In this document: piece by piece, positions 1-9,017 of the stretch
Layout of the letters: each line of letters starts with the position of its first letter
How positions within the stretch are numbered: the first letter of the stretch is position 1
Source: Chryseobacterium sp. ISL-6
GTDB taxonomy: Bacteria > Bacteroidota > Bacteroidia > Flavobacteriales > Weeksellaceae
Length of the DNA stretch: 64,000 nucleotides
Direction of reading: 5' to 3'
NCBI RefSeq assembly: GCF_018613715.1
Contig: NZ_JAGGPT010000007.1
Span: forward strand, 248,001-312,000
Translations under genes and position numbers: made by a program
Notes under the pieces: model-generated
Databases searched by the model: none
What the model saw: the letters and a program-made list of their open reading frames with translations, nothing else
Told to the model about the DNA's origin: nothing

Positions 1-1
1 C

Positions 2-1783
2 ATAATTCTACATGACAATGCTTACTTCTATATTAAAGATAAATCAGGATTTCTTTCAAAAAGAATTATAAAAGAAACTTTTTCAGAGGCATCTATTGAT
101 AAACATGGAAGGCCTTTACTAGAAATTGTCAAAGAACAAAAAACATTAAGCAATAGGAGTAAAATATTCTTTTCTATTTTAGTTTTTAAATATATAAAAA
201 AACCTTCATTCACAGAAGAATTAATAACAAATTGGGAAGAAATAAAATTAGCATATATATGCATAATCGATTTTGAAGAGCATCTTGTTGTTGCTCGACG
301 AAACATTTCCAAAATATCAGATTTTCTTAAGACATTTGAGCCATTGGATTACAACGTTATAACTTCTATATATTCACAAGATAGTACTTCTTTTGAAAAA
401 CTAAGTATGAATAATATGAATATTTCTGACAGAGCAATTAGGCAAAAAAGCTTAGAATCCCCAGACTTAAAAGAGAATGTATCTAGTTTTGGATTACAAG
501 GATATATTCTTAATACAGTAAGAGTAAGTAACGATGACGAGAAAATTGCTTTATCTGTAAATTCATCAAGAATTAATCAACTTGGTCCCAAAAACACGTT
601 TGATGGATTTTTAATATGGTGTAATAACACTGTAGAAAAAATAAAAAATTATGTTCCAAAAACAAATTTTTTATCTTCTTTTGCAACATCAATAGATTAC
701 TCAAAACACAAAGATGATTTAGTTCCAACGTCAATTCTTATTATATTAAGTAAAATTTACAAAGAATTTGAAGAGAATAAAATTAAAAAGTGCTTTTTTA
801 GAATCAAAAAAAGGGATGAAATACTTGAAAGAAAAATTAACTTAATTCCAATTTTAAAACAATTTGAATATTTGTTAGAAATCGAAGAAACAGAGGGAGT
901 ATATAAAATAAAAAATAATATTATTAACGATTTATCTTTATTTCTAAATAATAAATCTATAGCTCTTCGTTCAAAAAAACTATCTAACCTTTTTATTGAA
1001 TATGAAACAGATTTATGTTATCCTATTCTTTCAGTAATTAATTGGACTAGAAGTTACATAATCACATTTGATAACCCTGAATTCATTTATTGCAATAGAA
1101 AACTATTTAAAGATAGTCGCTTGCTAGGAAATTTAGATTCAATTTTAAAAATCTTCAAAGAAAATCCAGAACTTGAGAATGTTACTTCTGAAAAAGGAGA
1201 ATTTCAAATTGATTCCACAAATTTCGAAACTAATTCTGTATTTGGATTTGTTGAAAATACATTTAAAACCAGCTATGAATATTTTATATGTGATGATCTC
1301 TCTAAGGAATGGGCAGATCATATAGGTTTAAATGAAGAATCAATTGCATTTTACCACTCAAAGCATAAAAATTCAAATTTTTCAGCTTCTGATTTTCAAG
1401 ATATAATAGGTCAAGCATTAAAAAATTTAGGAAACTTATCTCCATCCGATGATCAATGGGAAATCAAAGAAAGGCTTTGGAACAATTTATACAAAAATGA
1501 TTCCGTAGAAACTCAAATATCTAGAATCAGAACAGGTCAAAACTCAAATGAAGCTATTTCATATTTCAAAAGAATAAAAAGCTATCCAAATATAAAAAAG
1601 CAAGTTCATATAGTTATAAACTTTATCTCTAAATCTGCTCTAGAAGATAGATTACATAAATTAAAAAATGGTGAATCTTTTAGTGAGAGAAATGAAGTTA
1701 TTCAAATTTTATGGTTTATTTCTTCTCTTATTTCAAGTTGCTTTGAAGCAAATACAGAAGTTTATATACATTGTAAACCGTAG
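2..1783 (+). CDS. Hypothetical protein, 5' end outside window; possible nuclease-like C-terminus
   Basis: The reading frame is open from the first bases of the window to the stop at 1783, so the start lies upstream; a TTG at 344 is only an internal codon. I do not recognise the family with certainty. The protein is rich in Lys, Asn, Ile and Ser. Around 1285-1440 it reads CDDLSKEWADHIGL, then IAFYHSKHK, then SASDFQDIIGQALKNL. An acidic residue, a beta strand ending in an acidic/basic pair and a following helix resemble the layout of PD-(D/E)xK nucleases in some defence proteins, but this is a weak visual match. The gene is clearly more AT-rich than the hydrolase gene next to it, which suggests recent transfer. 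No operon partner is visible in the window. Confidence 0.7.
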   Translation: MILHDNAYFYIKDKSGFLSKRIIKETFSEASIDKHGRPLLEIVKEQKTLSNRSKIFFSILVFKYIKKPSFTEELITNWEEIKLAYICIIDFEEHLVVARRNISKISDFLKTFEPLDYNVITSIYSQDSTSFEKLSMNNMNISDRAIRQKSLESPDLKENVSSFGLQGYILNTVRVSNDDEKIALSVNSSRINQLGPKNTFDGFLIWCNNTVEKIKNYVPKTNFLSSFATSIDYSKHKDDLVPTSILIILSKIYKEFEENKIKKCFFRIKKRDEILERKINLIPILKQFEYLLEIEETEGVYKIKNNIINDLSLFLNNKSIALRSKKLSNLFIEYETDLCYPILSVINWTRSYIITFDNPEFIYCNRKLFKDSRLLGNLDSILKIFKENPELENVTSEKGEFQIDSTNFETNSVFGFVENTFKTSYEYFICDDLSKEWADHIGLNEESIAFYHSKHKNSNFSASDFQDIIGQALKNLGNLSPSDDQWEIKERLWNNLYKNDSVETQISRIRTGQNSNEAISYFKRIKSYPNIKKQVHIVINFISKSALEDRLHKLKNGESFSERNEVIQILWFISSLISSCFEANTEVYIHCKP

Positions 1784-1850
1784 AACACATTTTCGATGTA
1801 AATTCCCCTGATCTCTGAAGCCTCCTGACTTTCAAACAAGTTTAAAGAAA

Positions 1851-1900
1851 ATCATCTTATTTACTAGCTCAAACTCCGGAGACTTTTACAGCAGACTGCT
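1851..1900. repeat. Degenerate ~50-bp intergenic repeat, copy 1
   Basis: This stretch matches 3428-3478 in the same orientation at roughly three quarters of positions by eye. Shared cores are ATCTTAT, GCTCAAA, AGACTTT and ACAGCAGA. The two copies lie on either side of the serine hydrolase gene at 2032-3150. The function is unknown. Confidence 0.4.
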
Positions 1901-2031
1901 GACAGTATCGATGTTGATAAAGAAACAAGTGGCAATTTCTTTATTCCCTTTCCATTACTGCTAATTGATGGCTCATCATGAGCTGATATCTTCGTAAGTA
2001 AGGAACACGATGTGGCGGTTTACATTAGTTT

Positions 2032-3150
2032 TTACTCAAGCAATATCCCTATAATTTCCTCATACAATGCCTGTAACTGTTCCTCTTTTATAGCATCGAT
2101 AAGCGTTCCCGTGTTTGTACACAGGACGACGCTGGTATTTTTGGAAGGAAAATAAAAAGCATAGGCTCCGGCTCCAACACCACTACCCTCGTGGCCAATT
2201 GCATGCAGGCCGCTATTGGTTTTATAAAAATATAGCCCTAAGCCATATATCGGAGTACCCTGATAACTAACTGCAACCTTCATTTCTTCCAGCGATGCGG
2301 ATGACAGTACCGTTTTGTTATGGAGCAGCCTGTAATAAAATCCAGCTATATCCTGAACGGAAGCAACAATACCATCATCCCCAATAAGGGTAAGTACTGT
2401 ACCCAACTGCAACTCGCTCATATCGGTAAAAGTGCCGTCTATTTCCAGATAGTTAGCCGTCGTCCCTTTGGGAGCCGTAGTGCTTGCCGAGCCCGCTATA
2501 TAATAGGTGTTGGAAAGTCCAATGGCGTTAATTATTTTGTCCGTAATATACTTTCGATGCCCGTTTTGAGTAACGCTATCAATAATAAGAGCCAGCAAGT
2601 GATAATTTATATTGCAATAGCCAAATGAGGTGCCGGGTGCAAATTTTGCAGGTTGATCGTATATATAGCTCAATACCTGTTCGCTCGTCATAGGCAGTGG
2701 CCCTGCAACAACATCGTTTAAAAACTGATCGTTATCTAAATAATCAGGAAGACCTGATGTCATATTAAGCAGTTGCCTTACCGTAATGATATTTCCGTTT
2801 GGCAGATGATTACAAATGTTAGGAAGATAGATGTTTACTTTGGCATCGAGATTAATTTTGCCCTCCTCTTTTAGCTTTAGAACAGCCACTGCGGTAAAGG
2901 TTTTTGAAATACTCTGCATATAGTGAAGGGCAGAAGCAGCCATCGGCTTTTCATTAATTACTGCGTCTCCTGCAACCAGGGTATAATTCTCTGAAACTGT
3001 TTGTACACTAAGGCTTAAGCCGGGGAAGTTGGACAAAGCTGTATTAAGTTTTTGCTGGGCCAGCGCTTTTCGATCAGGTGAGGGATTTGAATCGTCACTT
3101 CTACATGAGGTGATGAAAATAACAACAGCTAGTAATAAAAACTTTTTCAT
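2032..3150 (-). CDS. Lipoprotein serine hydrolase, class C beta-lactamase fold
   Basis: A 372-residue protein with a lipoprotein signal peptide (hydrophobic stretch ending in ITSC at residues 13-16), so it is probably anchored in the outer or inner membrane facing the periplasm. The family signatures are present: SxxK at Ser80-Lys83 (SISK), the YxN motif at Tyr178-Asn180 (YCN), and an H-x-G box near His320 (HEG). The family includes beta-lactamases, DD-peptidases and esterases, and sequence alone does not choose between them. The start ATG at 3150 places the signal peptide correctly. Upstream on the same strand lies the wreck of an AraC regulator gene and an intergenic region copied from the one before 8220, so the gene was probably once a target of such a regulator. 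Confidence 0.85.
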   Translation of the reverse strand: MKKFLLLAVVIFITSCRSDDSNPSPDRKALAQQKLNTALSNFPGLSLSVQTVSENYTLVAGDAVINEKPMAASALHYMQSISKTFTAVAVLKLKEEGKINLDAKVNIYLPNICNHLPNGNIITVRQLLNMTSGLPDYLDNDQFLNDVVAGPLPMTSEQVLSYIYDQPAKFAPGTSFGYCNINYHLLALIIDSVTQNGHRKYITDKIINAIGLSNTYYIAGSASTTAPKGTTANYLEIDGTFTDMSELQLGTVLTLIGDDGIVASVQDIAGFYYRLLHNKTVLSSASLEEMKVAVSYQGTPIYGLGLYFYKTNSGLHAIGHEGSGVGAGAYAFYFPSKNTSVVLCTNTGTLIDAIKEEQLQALYEEIIGILLE

Positions 3151-3238
3151 AACATGTAATTTGAATTATTTAAATACAAAATTCACGTAAGAAAATTGAG
3201 AAGAGGTTTCAAAAGCTTAAAAGTGCATAAAATGGTAC
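3151..3238 (-). promoter_or_regulatory. Conserved promoter region shared with 8131-8219
   Basis: Read on the minus strand, these ~88 bases align end to end with the ~89 bases between the AraC gene and the beta-barrel gene at 8131-8219. The shared blocks include GTACCATTTTAT, TTTTGAAAC and AATAATTCAAATTA, at matching distances from the two ATG codons. Conservation of non-coding DNA next to an AraC gene (here dead) suggests the promoter and operator of the downstream gene. Confidence 0.5.
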
Positions 3239-3390
3239 CTATTTGCTGGTATTTTTATACTCGTTTGGTGTCTCGACAATTTTTTTGAAGGTTTTTATGA
3301 AAAGTTGTTTTTGAAGTAAAGCCATCTTCTAATCCCATCGCCGGCAAATTATAATTTTCATTCAGAATTTAAAATCATTTCCCTAACTGC
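3239..3390 (-). pseudogene. 3' remnant of an AraC-family regulator gene
   Basis: The minus strand carries the last ~50 codons of a gene paralogous to the regulator at 6994-8130. Pieces readable in shifting frames include AVREMILNSE, then MGLEDGFTSKTTF, then ETPNEYKNTSK and a TAG stop at 3239-3241. The living paralogue reads AVKEMMSNSE, MGLESGFTSKTTF and QTPNEYKNTSK. At least two frameshifts break the copy and everything upstream of about 3390 is lost. It sits directly before the serine hydrolase gene, in the same order as regulator and target at 6994-8759. Confidence 0.75.
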
Positions 3391-3427
3391 AAAACTCAAT
3401 AACATTGCCCCCCATTTTCGGGTTGAA

Positions 3428-3478
3428 ATAATCTTATTTTACCCGCTCAAAGTCGCAAGACTTTCCACAGCAGAGCAC
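3428..3478. repeat. Degenerate ~50-bp intergenic repeat, copy 2
   Basis: Partner of the repeat at 1851-1900, in the same orientation. It ends about 70 bases before the ATG of the AraC-family gene at 3549. It may be part of that gene's upstream region or a scar of a duplication; the sequence does not decide. Confidence 0.4.
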
Positions 3479-3548
3479 AATATTTTAAAAATGATTCTTG
3501 ACCATCATTTCTCTTTATGACTTATATCCTATTTTTGTAAAAAAACTA

Positions 3549-4673
3549 ATGGACAAATTAAGTTTTCTGGAAGTTATTGCTGCGATGGCCGTTTTTATAT
3601 CGCTGCTGCTTTCTGTTTTTTTATTAACGGTAAAAACAGAAAGAAAACTGGAAAACAGATTATTTGCAGCGTTCCTTATCATGAATGCCATTGATATCAG
3701 CGGAATTTTCATGCACCTTTTTGTGGACAGCTATAATCTGAAAGCTTTCAAAATATCTGCTTACTTATTGGTAATGCCTCTTTTTTATCTGTACGTGAAT
3801 GCTGTTTGTTATTCTGATTTCACCTTAAAAAGAAAGCATTTACTGCATCTTATTCCTTTTACTGTTGCCAACTTAATGTTGGTTCCAAGACTTTATCTGG
3901 CAGAAGGTGCTGCTAAAGAAGCTTTCTTTACCACGATGTGGCAATCTCCTGAAATGTTTGTATATCAGCTCATCGGGGAACTGCAGTTTTTCTTTTATAT
4001 CGTTGCCGTATTCATTGTGCTTAAAAAATATAAGAAGATTTATCTTGAAAACTACACGAATCCCAACACCTTGTTATACCAATGGCTGTTTCAGCTTACC
4101 ACCATTTTCCTATTCATCCATGTATGTATTATTTTTAAAAATATCATACGATATACGGCATACAACGATCTATTTATCTGGATCCATATTGTAGCGGGAA
4201 CTTCCTTTTTACTGGCTGCCTGCTGGTTTATATTAAAGGCATTAAATTATCCAGAGCTTTTTCGAAGAATTGATTCTACGTTACAACCGACAGAAGATTT
4301 TGCAGAAACATTAGAAACTGAAAATAAAACCGATGAAACAAAAAGCATTCAGATCGAACAGCTTAAAATATTTATGGTTGAAAAAGAACCTTTCCTGGAA
4401 CCTTCATTAACGATTCAGGAATTAGCGGACCAGGTGAACATTCCTGTTCGTGAGTTGTCCGTATTGATTAACCATCACCTTAATCAGCACTTTTTTGATT
4501 TTGTAAATGAATACCGCGTTAAAAAAGCAATGACCCTTCTGAAAGATCCCACGAAAAAACAATATACGGTGTTAGAAATTTTATATGAAGTGGGTTTTAA
4601 TTCAAAATCTTCTTTTCATACATCATTTAAAAAATACACGAACCAAACGCCAACAGCATTCAGAAATAGTTGA
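3549..4673 (+). CDS. Membrane-anchored AraC-family transcriptional regulator
   Basis: The N-terminal ~245 residues contain about seven hydrophobic segments, and the C-terminal ~100 residues are an AraC-type double helix-turn-helix: first helix pair in LTIQELADQVNIPVRELSVLI, second in YTVLEILYEVGFNSKSSFHT, ending FKKYTNQTPTAFR. This N-terminal membrane plus C-terminal AraC layout is common in Flavobacteriia. I chose the ATG at 3549 (MDKLSFLEVI) over an upstream in-frame TTG at 3498. The next gene, a serine hydrolase on the same strand 155 bases downstream, is separated by a terminator-like hairpin, so regulator and hydrolase are probably separate transcripts. The hydrolase is the likely target; that is inference. 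Confidence 0.85.
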   Translation: MDKLSFLEVIAAMAVFISLLLSVFLLTVKTERKLENRLFAAFLIMNAIDISGIFMHLFVDSYNLKAFKISAYLLVMPLFYLYVNAVCYSDFTLKRKHLLHLIPFTVANLMLVPRLYLAEGAAKEAFFTTMWQSPEMFVYQLIGELQFFFYIVAVFIVLKKYKKIYLENYTNPNTLLYQWLFQLTTIFLFIHVCIIFKNIIRYTAYNDLFIWIHIVAGTSFLLAACWFILKALNYPELFRRIDSTLQPTEDFAETLETENKTDETKSIQIEQLKIFMVEKEPFLEPSLTIQELADQVNIPVRELSVLINHHLNQHFFDFVNEYRVKKAMTLLKDPTKKQYTVLEILYEVGFNSKSSFHTSFKKYTNQTPTAFRNS

Positions 4674-4716
4674 TAATTAATTCATTGTAAATAATCGAAC
4701 TTTGAATTGCAGATAA

Positions 4717-4756
4717 TCGGACTCATTGTATTCATTAAAATGAGTCCGACTTTTTT
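4717..4756 (+). terminator. Rho-independent terminator after the AraC gene
   Basis: A 10-bp perfect stem (TCGGACTCAT paired with ATGAGTCCGA) is followed by a run of six T. It lies 44 bases after the stop codon of the AraC gene. Confidence 0.75.
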
Positions 4757-4828
4757 ATATGGACTTTTTTCAGGATTCTCTACAGCATATTTGCGTCAGA
4801 TTATGAATATCAAATTAAAATTCTGACC

Positions 4829-5875
4829 ATGAAATATGTAACCCTTATTTTATTTTTTGCCTTAGTTGGGTGTAATAGTGTTCACCCAACCCATCAACAA
4901 AATATTGAAAATGCCATTACAAAAAATGCTCTTCAGTTATTAGAGGACAGAAGATTTCATTCTGTTTCCATTGCCGTGCTTAAAGATGGAAAATCTACCA
5001 TCAAACATTTTGGAGAATTAACGATTGGAAAGGGAAACAAACCCAACGATTCCACCCTTTATGAATTAGCTTCTGTCACTAAAACTTTTACAGGTTATGT
5101 AGCCGCTAAAGCCGTACTTGATCAAAAAATACATTTAGAGGATGATATCAGACTCTATCTTAACGAACCATACCCCAATTTAGAGTTCAAAGGTGAGCCT
5201 ATAAGAATCAAACATCTCATCACCCATACCAGTGGATTTCCTAATTTCCCTATAAAAAGCGAAAATAAGAAGGCTTTTTTTGAAGGATTGAAACTCATCA
5301 AAATTGAAACGAAGCCGGGAGAAGTCTATTCTTATTCAAACACGGCTCCGGAGCTGACCGCCTATATCCTTGAAAAAGTGTATCAAAAATCTTTTGAGGG
5401 ATTGGTCACTGAATGTATTTTGAAGCCCAATACCATGAACCAAACAAAATTTACACTCACTGAAAATGACAGAACAAGATTGGTAAAAGGTTATAACGAT
5501 AAAAATGAGTTAATGCCTAACTTCAACAGAACTTTATGGGGTGGAATCTCAGGATTGCACTCTACAACAACAGATTTAGTGAAATATATGAAACTGCAGC
5601 TTGACCAGTCAAACCTTATTGTCAACGAATCTCATAAAAAATTATACAAAGAAGGTTCTGATTTTTGGGAAGGATATCATTGGTATATCATAGAAAATGA
5701 CAATGAATTCATTTACAGACATCACGGTGGTATATACGGAATGCAGAATTGGTTTGTGATTTATCCTAAACAAAATATAGGAATATCCATATTGACCAAC
5801 ACCAGCTTTAATGAAACTGGAGAAATTTTAGAAAAAGTAGTTGATAAGTTGTATGATGACATCAAGGTAAACTAA
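4829..5875 (+). CDS. Lipoprotein serine hydrolase, class C beta-lactamase fold
   Basis: A 348-residue protein with a lipoprotein signal (FALVGC, Cys15). Active-site signatures are SxxK at Ser82-Lys85 (SVTK), YSN at Tyr168-Asn170 and a final HHGG around residues 297-300. It belongs to the same broad family as 2032-3150 but the two are not close copies. It is probably a periplasmic esterase or peptidase; true beta-lactamase activity cannot be claimed. It follows an AraC regulator and has its own promoter space after that gene's terminator. Confidence 0.85.
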   Translation: MKYVTLILFFALVGCNSVHPTHQQNIENAITKNALQLLEDRRFHSVSIAVLKDGKSTIKHFGELTIGKGNKPNDSTLYELASVTKTFTGYVAAKAVLDQKIHLEDDIRLYLNEPYPNLEFKGEPIRIKHLITHTSGFPNFPIKSENKKAFFEGLKLIKIETKPGEVYSYSNTAPELTAYILEKVYQKSFEGLVTECILKPNTMNQTKFTLTENDRTRLVKGYNDKNELMPNFNRTLWGGISGLHSTTTDLVKYMKLQLDQSNLIVNESHKKLYKEGSDFWEGYHWYIIENDNEFIYRHHGGIYGMQNWFVIYPKQNIGISILTNTSFNETGEILEKVVDKLYDDIKVN

Positions 5876-6059
5876 AAATAGGCAACAATATATTTTAATG
5901 GACTCAATCTAATCTTTTAGTAATAGCATATGATTGGAATATGAGAATGGGTACGAAGTTAGAGGGTCAACAGGTCCGCGAATATGAGAAGTATAAAACA
6001 ACCGTTAAAGGCCATTGGGTTTTAAAGCAAAAACTTAGTAATTTTAAAATCTTAAATCC

Positions 6060-6818
6060 ATGGAGATGAGAATATCTTTTTCAATTATTTTATTATTTTT
6101 TTGGTCTTTTTCAAATTCCCAGATTTCAATGTTGGTAAAGGAATTACCTTCAGAAAAATATAAATATTATGTACCGGATAATGATGAGGCAACAAATTAC
6201 GAATATCAATATCCTGGACACCTTGTAGAGATAACAATATCAAATACATCGGATAAAAGTGTATCTTTTCCGATTGATACAGCTAGCTATGCAATGCCTT
6301 TTACCGATAATATCGAGCTATATTATAATAGTAAGCCCAATATAATTTCTAAGGGTGATCGTTATAATGTTCTGGGAGCATATGCTTTTATATATCAAAA
6401 AGGAATATTTAAGGATTTTGATGCAGGAAATGATCCTTTTTATGAAGAGGAACAGTTGGTTGAAATACAAAAAATTGAAAATACCAGACTTCAGAAGATC
6501 CACGAATGGAAAGAGGCAAAAAAAATTACTGATGAATTATTTGCCACCTATAATTGGTATATGATGACGCATATGGTAACCATCTTACCCCATGATAAAA
6601 TCACATATAAATTGTATTTTAATCCATTCTTAAAGAAAATGTCTGAATATAGTGATAGACTTTATTATGATCAATTAGATTCTAAAATTCCATACAATGT
6701 CACTTTTAGATTGATACTTAATAAAAATTTGTATCAATTTCTAACTTTAGAGGATAAAAAGAAATATCCTGATTTATTTATAGGGACAATATCTTCAAAT
6801 TCTCTTATTTTTAAATAA
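6060..6818 (+). CDS. Secreted protein of unknown function
   Basis: A 252-residue protein with a cleavable signal peptide (MRISFSIILLFFWSFSNSQ). The start may be the ATG at 6060 or 6066; both keep the signal. The mature part is rich in Tyr, Lys and Asp and predicted mostly beta, with no enzyme motif I recognise. The stretch HLVEITISNTSDKSVSFPID looks like a beta-sandwich strand pair. There is no clear operon partner: the upstream hydrolase ends 184 bases away and the AraC gene starts 175 bases downstream. Confidence 0.7.
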   Translation: MEMRISFSIILLFFWSFSNSQISMLVKELPSEKYKYYVPDNDEATNYEYQYPGHLVEITISNTSDKSVSFPIDTASYAMPFTDNIELYYNSKPNIISKGDRYNVLGAYAFIYQKGIFKDFDAGNDPFYEEEQLVEIQKIENTRLQKIHEWKEAKKITDELFATYNWYMMTHMVTILPHDKITYKLYFNPFLKKMSEYSDRLYYDQLDSKIPYNVTFRLILNKNLYQFLTLEDKKKYPDLFIGTISSNSLIFK

Positions 6819-6993
6819 GAGACAAATCAATTTTTAATTCTTTCAACTTTGCGGAAAGCCCTTTTTCCTATAATTATAACTGGATTAGATGCAGTTGAAC
6901 TCATTTCCTTAAAAAAGTTAATTGTTTTTATCAATTCGTATGAAAGAACTACATTTAGCCACCACAAATCTTTAAAACAACTCCTATAAAAAA

Positions 6994-8130
6994 TTGATTT
7001 ATACAACACTTTTAAATATTGCTATTTTTCAGGGAATAGTCTTAGGCTTGGTTATTTTAAAGTCTTCTCTCTTTAATAGCAATTCAAATAAATATTTAGC
7101 CTGCTTACTATTTACACTTTCAATTAAATTACTGAATCATGTTTTTGAGATTCAACAGGTATTCACCTCCTATCCTCTTCTCCATATTATAGACAACATC
7201 GAGTGGGTATTCCTAATGCCTGCTTTCCTATTCCTGTTTATTAAAAGCAGAACTGATCATACCGGAAAATGGAAACAAAAAAATTATTTGTATTTTATTC
7301 CGTTTGCCTATTCCGCTGTCCTTAATATTATAAACGATCTTGATCATGTTGCAGGGGTTTATACGTTTTCTGAGTCAGGTAACCGTATCATCGGAATACT
7401 TGGATTGATTCATCTTTTTTTAGCCGTTACATTCATCCCATTCCTTCCGGTTTACTCTTATTTTATGATAAGACGTTTAAAAGATTCACAGGAAAAAAAA
7501 TGGATACTTACCTTATTAACAATGGTTTCTTTCGTGCTATTTGCCTGGCTTATTACTGCTCTGGCCGGCTTACTTCTTGACTATGATATTTCTTCTACGA
7601 TGAGTGTCCTGGCTTTATGTGCAACATTTATCATTCATTGGACCTCTTATATAGGCATTTACAAATATAAACTTGCTAAAAATAAAGAGGCTATCTCCAA
7701 TTTTCTAAACAATGATCCGGCTATTTCGTATCCCAATCTGCAAATTGTAGAAAATAATACACCACAAGAATATAAGGAATCTATCACAGCGGATAATCTT
7801 TATTTTCAAAAACTGGAACTTCTTTGCAAGGATCAGCACATTTATACCGACAGTACCTTAAACAGAGAAAAAGTCGCTGAAAAACTAGGCATAAGTGCGG
7901 GATATGTTTCACAAATTGTAAACACGATAACAGGAGACAACTTTGCCCATTATATCAATCAATACCGAGTGGAAGCAGTGAAGGAAATGATGTCAAATTC
8001 AGAATATGACAACTATACTTTGCTGACGATGGGATTAGAATCCGGGTTTACTTCAAAAACGACTTTTTATAAAGCCTTTAAAAAAGTTACCGGTCAGACC
8101 CCCAATGAATATAAAAATACCAGCAAATAA
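6994..8130 (+). CDS. Membrane-anchored AraC-family transcriptional regulator
   Basis: A 378-residue protein with about seven hydrophobic segments in residues 1-225 and an AraC-type DNA-binding domain at the C-terminus (LNREKVAEKLGISAGYVSQI, then TMGLESGFTSKTTFYKAF, ending QTPNEYKNTSK). The start is a TTG at 6994; an in-frame stop at 6973 excludes much extension and the next ATG would remove two membrane segments. The outer-membrane barrel gene follows 89 bases downstream. A broken 3' copy of this gene sits at 3239-3390 in front of another secreted-protein gene, so the regulator/target unit has been duplicated. Confidence 0.85.
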   Translation: MIYTTLLNIAIFQGIVLGLVILKSSLFNSNSNKYLACLLFTLSIKLLNHVFEIQQVFTSYPLLHIIDNIEWVFLMPAFLFLFIKSRTDHTGKWKQKNYLYFIPFAYSAVLNIINDLDHVAGVYTFSESGNRIIGILGLIHLFLAVTFIPFLPVYSYFMIRRLKDSQEKKWILTLLTMVSFVLFAWLITALAGLLLDYDISSTMSVLALCATFIIHWTSYIGIYKYKLAKNKEAISNFLNNDPAISYPNLQIVENNTPQEYKESITADNLYFQKLELLCKDQHIYTDSTLNREKVAEKLGISAGYVSQIVNTITGDNFAHYINQYRVEAVKEMMSNSEYDNYTLLTMGLESGFTSKTTFYKAFKKVTGQTPNEYKNTSK

Positions 8131-8219
8131 GTACCATTTTATCCAGTTTTAAGGTTTTGAAACCCGTTCTAATTTTTATTATTTGAGTTTTGCATTCAAA
8201 TAATTCAAATTAATTTTTT
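8131..8219 (+). promoter_or_regulatory. Conserved regulator-target intergenic region
   Basis: These 89 bases between the AraC gene and the beta-barrel gene are copied, in diverged form, at 3151-3238 on the other strand. The conserved blocks (GTACCATTTTAT near the regulator stop, AATAATTCAAATTA near the target ATG) are candidates for the AraC operator and the target promoter. Confidence 0.5.
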
Positions 8220-8759
8220 ATGAAAAAAACCTTTTTACTACTCATCATTTTGTTTGCTTTTAATTCTGTGAATGCTCAAAATGAAACTGATGCAAATCCT
8301 TATCAGAAAAACAATGAAATCAAATTAAATTTAATCGCGCCCTTATCCGGTGCTGTGGAAGCAGGTTATGAACGGCATTTAAATAAAAACTCATCACTGG
8401 GGATTTCTGGATTTTTTGTTTATGATCATAAAAAAGAAAAGGATACGAATTACTTCATCTCCCCATACTACAGATACTATTTTGGAAAAAAATATGCTTC
8501 CGGCTTTTTTGTTGAAGGATTTGGAATGTTCACGTCCATTGATGGAAAAAAAATATACTCAGCAGACCACCTCACATTCACTGAAAACAAAGATGTTTAT
8601 GATGTGGCACTGGGTGCTGGCCTTGGCTGGAAGTTGGTCACAAAAAAAGGATTGGTTTTTGAAGCCAATGCAGGCTACGGAAAACTTTTGTTCAATGGAG
8701 ATAAAACAGAGCATGGCGTGGTTGCAAAGTTTGGATTGAGTATTGGTTATCGGTTTTAA
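8220..8759 (+). CDS. Small outer-membrane beta-barrel protein, DUF3575-like
   Basis: A 179-residue protein with a Sec signal peptide (MKKTFLLLIILFAFNSVNAQ). The mature part shows alternating hydrophobic/polar strands: LNLIAPLSGAVEAGYERHL, FVEGFGMFT, GAGLGWKLV and a final strand ending SIGYRF, with the terminal Phe typical of outer-membrane barrels. This matches the small eight-stranded barrels annotated as DUF3575 in Bacteroidota. It is probably controlled by the AraC protein just upstream. Confidence 0.75.
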   Translation: MKKTFLLLIILFAFNSVNAQNETDANPYQKNNEIKLNLIAPLSGAVEAGYERHLNKNSSLGISGFFVYDHKKEKDTNYFISPYYRYYFGKKYASGFFVEGFGMFTSIDGKKIYSADHLTFTENKDVYDVALGAGLGWKLVTKKGLVFEANAGYGKLLFNGDKTEHGVVAKFGLSIGYRF

Positions 8760-8833
8760 TATAAATAGATCTAAAACTAAAGCATAACAGGAATTTTACC
8801 TGTAGTAGATAAAACACAAAACTGAAGAAAGAA

Positions 8834-8865
8834 CAAAATCCTGACGAGAGTTGGGATTTGTTTTC
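8834..8865 (+). terminator. Hairpin terminator after the beta-barrel gene
   Basis: The stem CAAAATCC / GGATTTG with a TGACGAGAGTTG loop is followed by TTTTC. Nearly the same hairpin occurs at 28866-28895 after the XRE gene, so this is a recurrent terminator form here. Confidence 0.6.
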
Positions 8866-9003
8866 GTAAATGGATATAGAAGTAGCTATACTGACTGCTT
8901 TATCTTCAATTAAAATCATCAAAATTATATGTTAATTTTACAACTGATTAGTCCTATTAAATAAATAAAAATTAAAAAAAGCTCATTTTCAATAAATTAT
9001 GTG

Positions 9004-9011
9004 TATATTTG
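9004..9011 (+). promoter_or_regulatory. Promoter -7 box for the cold-shock gene
   Basis: TATATTTG matches the Bacteroidota TAnnTTTG box exactly. The -33 region is weak (a TTTTC about 15-20 bases upstream). Transcription from here would give a leader of roughly 255 bases. Confidence 0.45.
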
Positions 9012-9017
9012 TAAAAT

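Noticed and set aside
2032..5875. The two serine hydrolases as antibiotic-resistance beta-lactamases
   Set aside because: Family motifs do not separate beta-lactamases from esterases and peptidases, and both are lipoproteins with AraC-type neighbours, so resistance cannot be claimed.
5905..6069. Plus-strand frame reading NMRMGTKLEGQQVREYEKYK before the gene at 6060
   Set aside because: It has no convincing start, overlaps the next gene's ATG and matches nothing I recognise; it may be a remnant but cannot be supported.
6827..7009. 60-residue minus-strand frame between the secreted protein and the AraC gene
   Set aside because: It overlaps the start of the AraC gene, has no recognisable domain and no promoter or terminator of its own.
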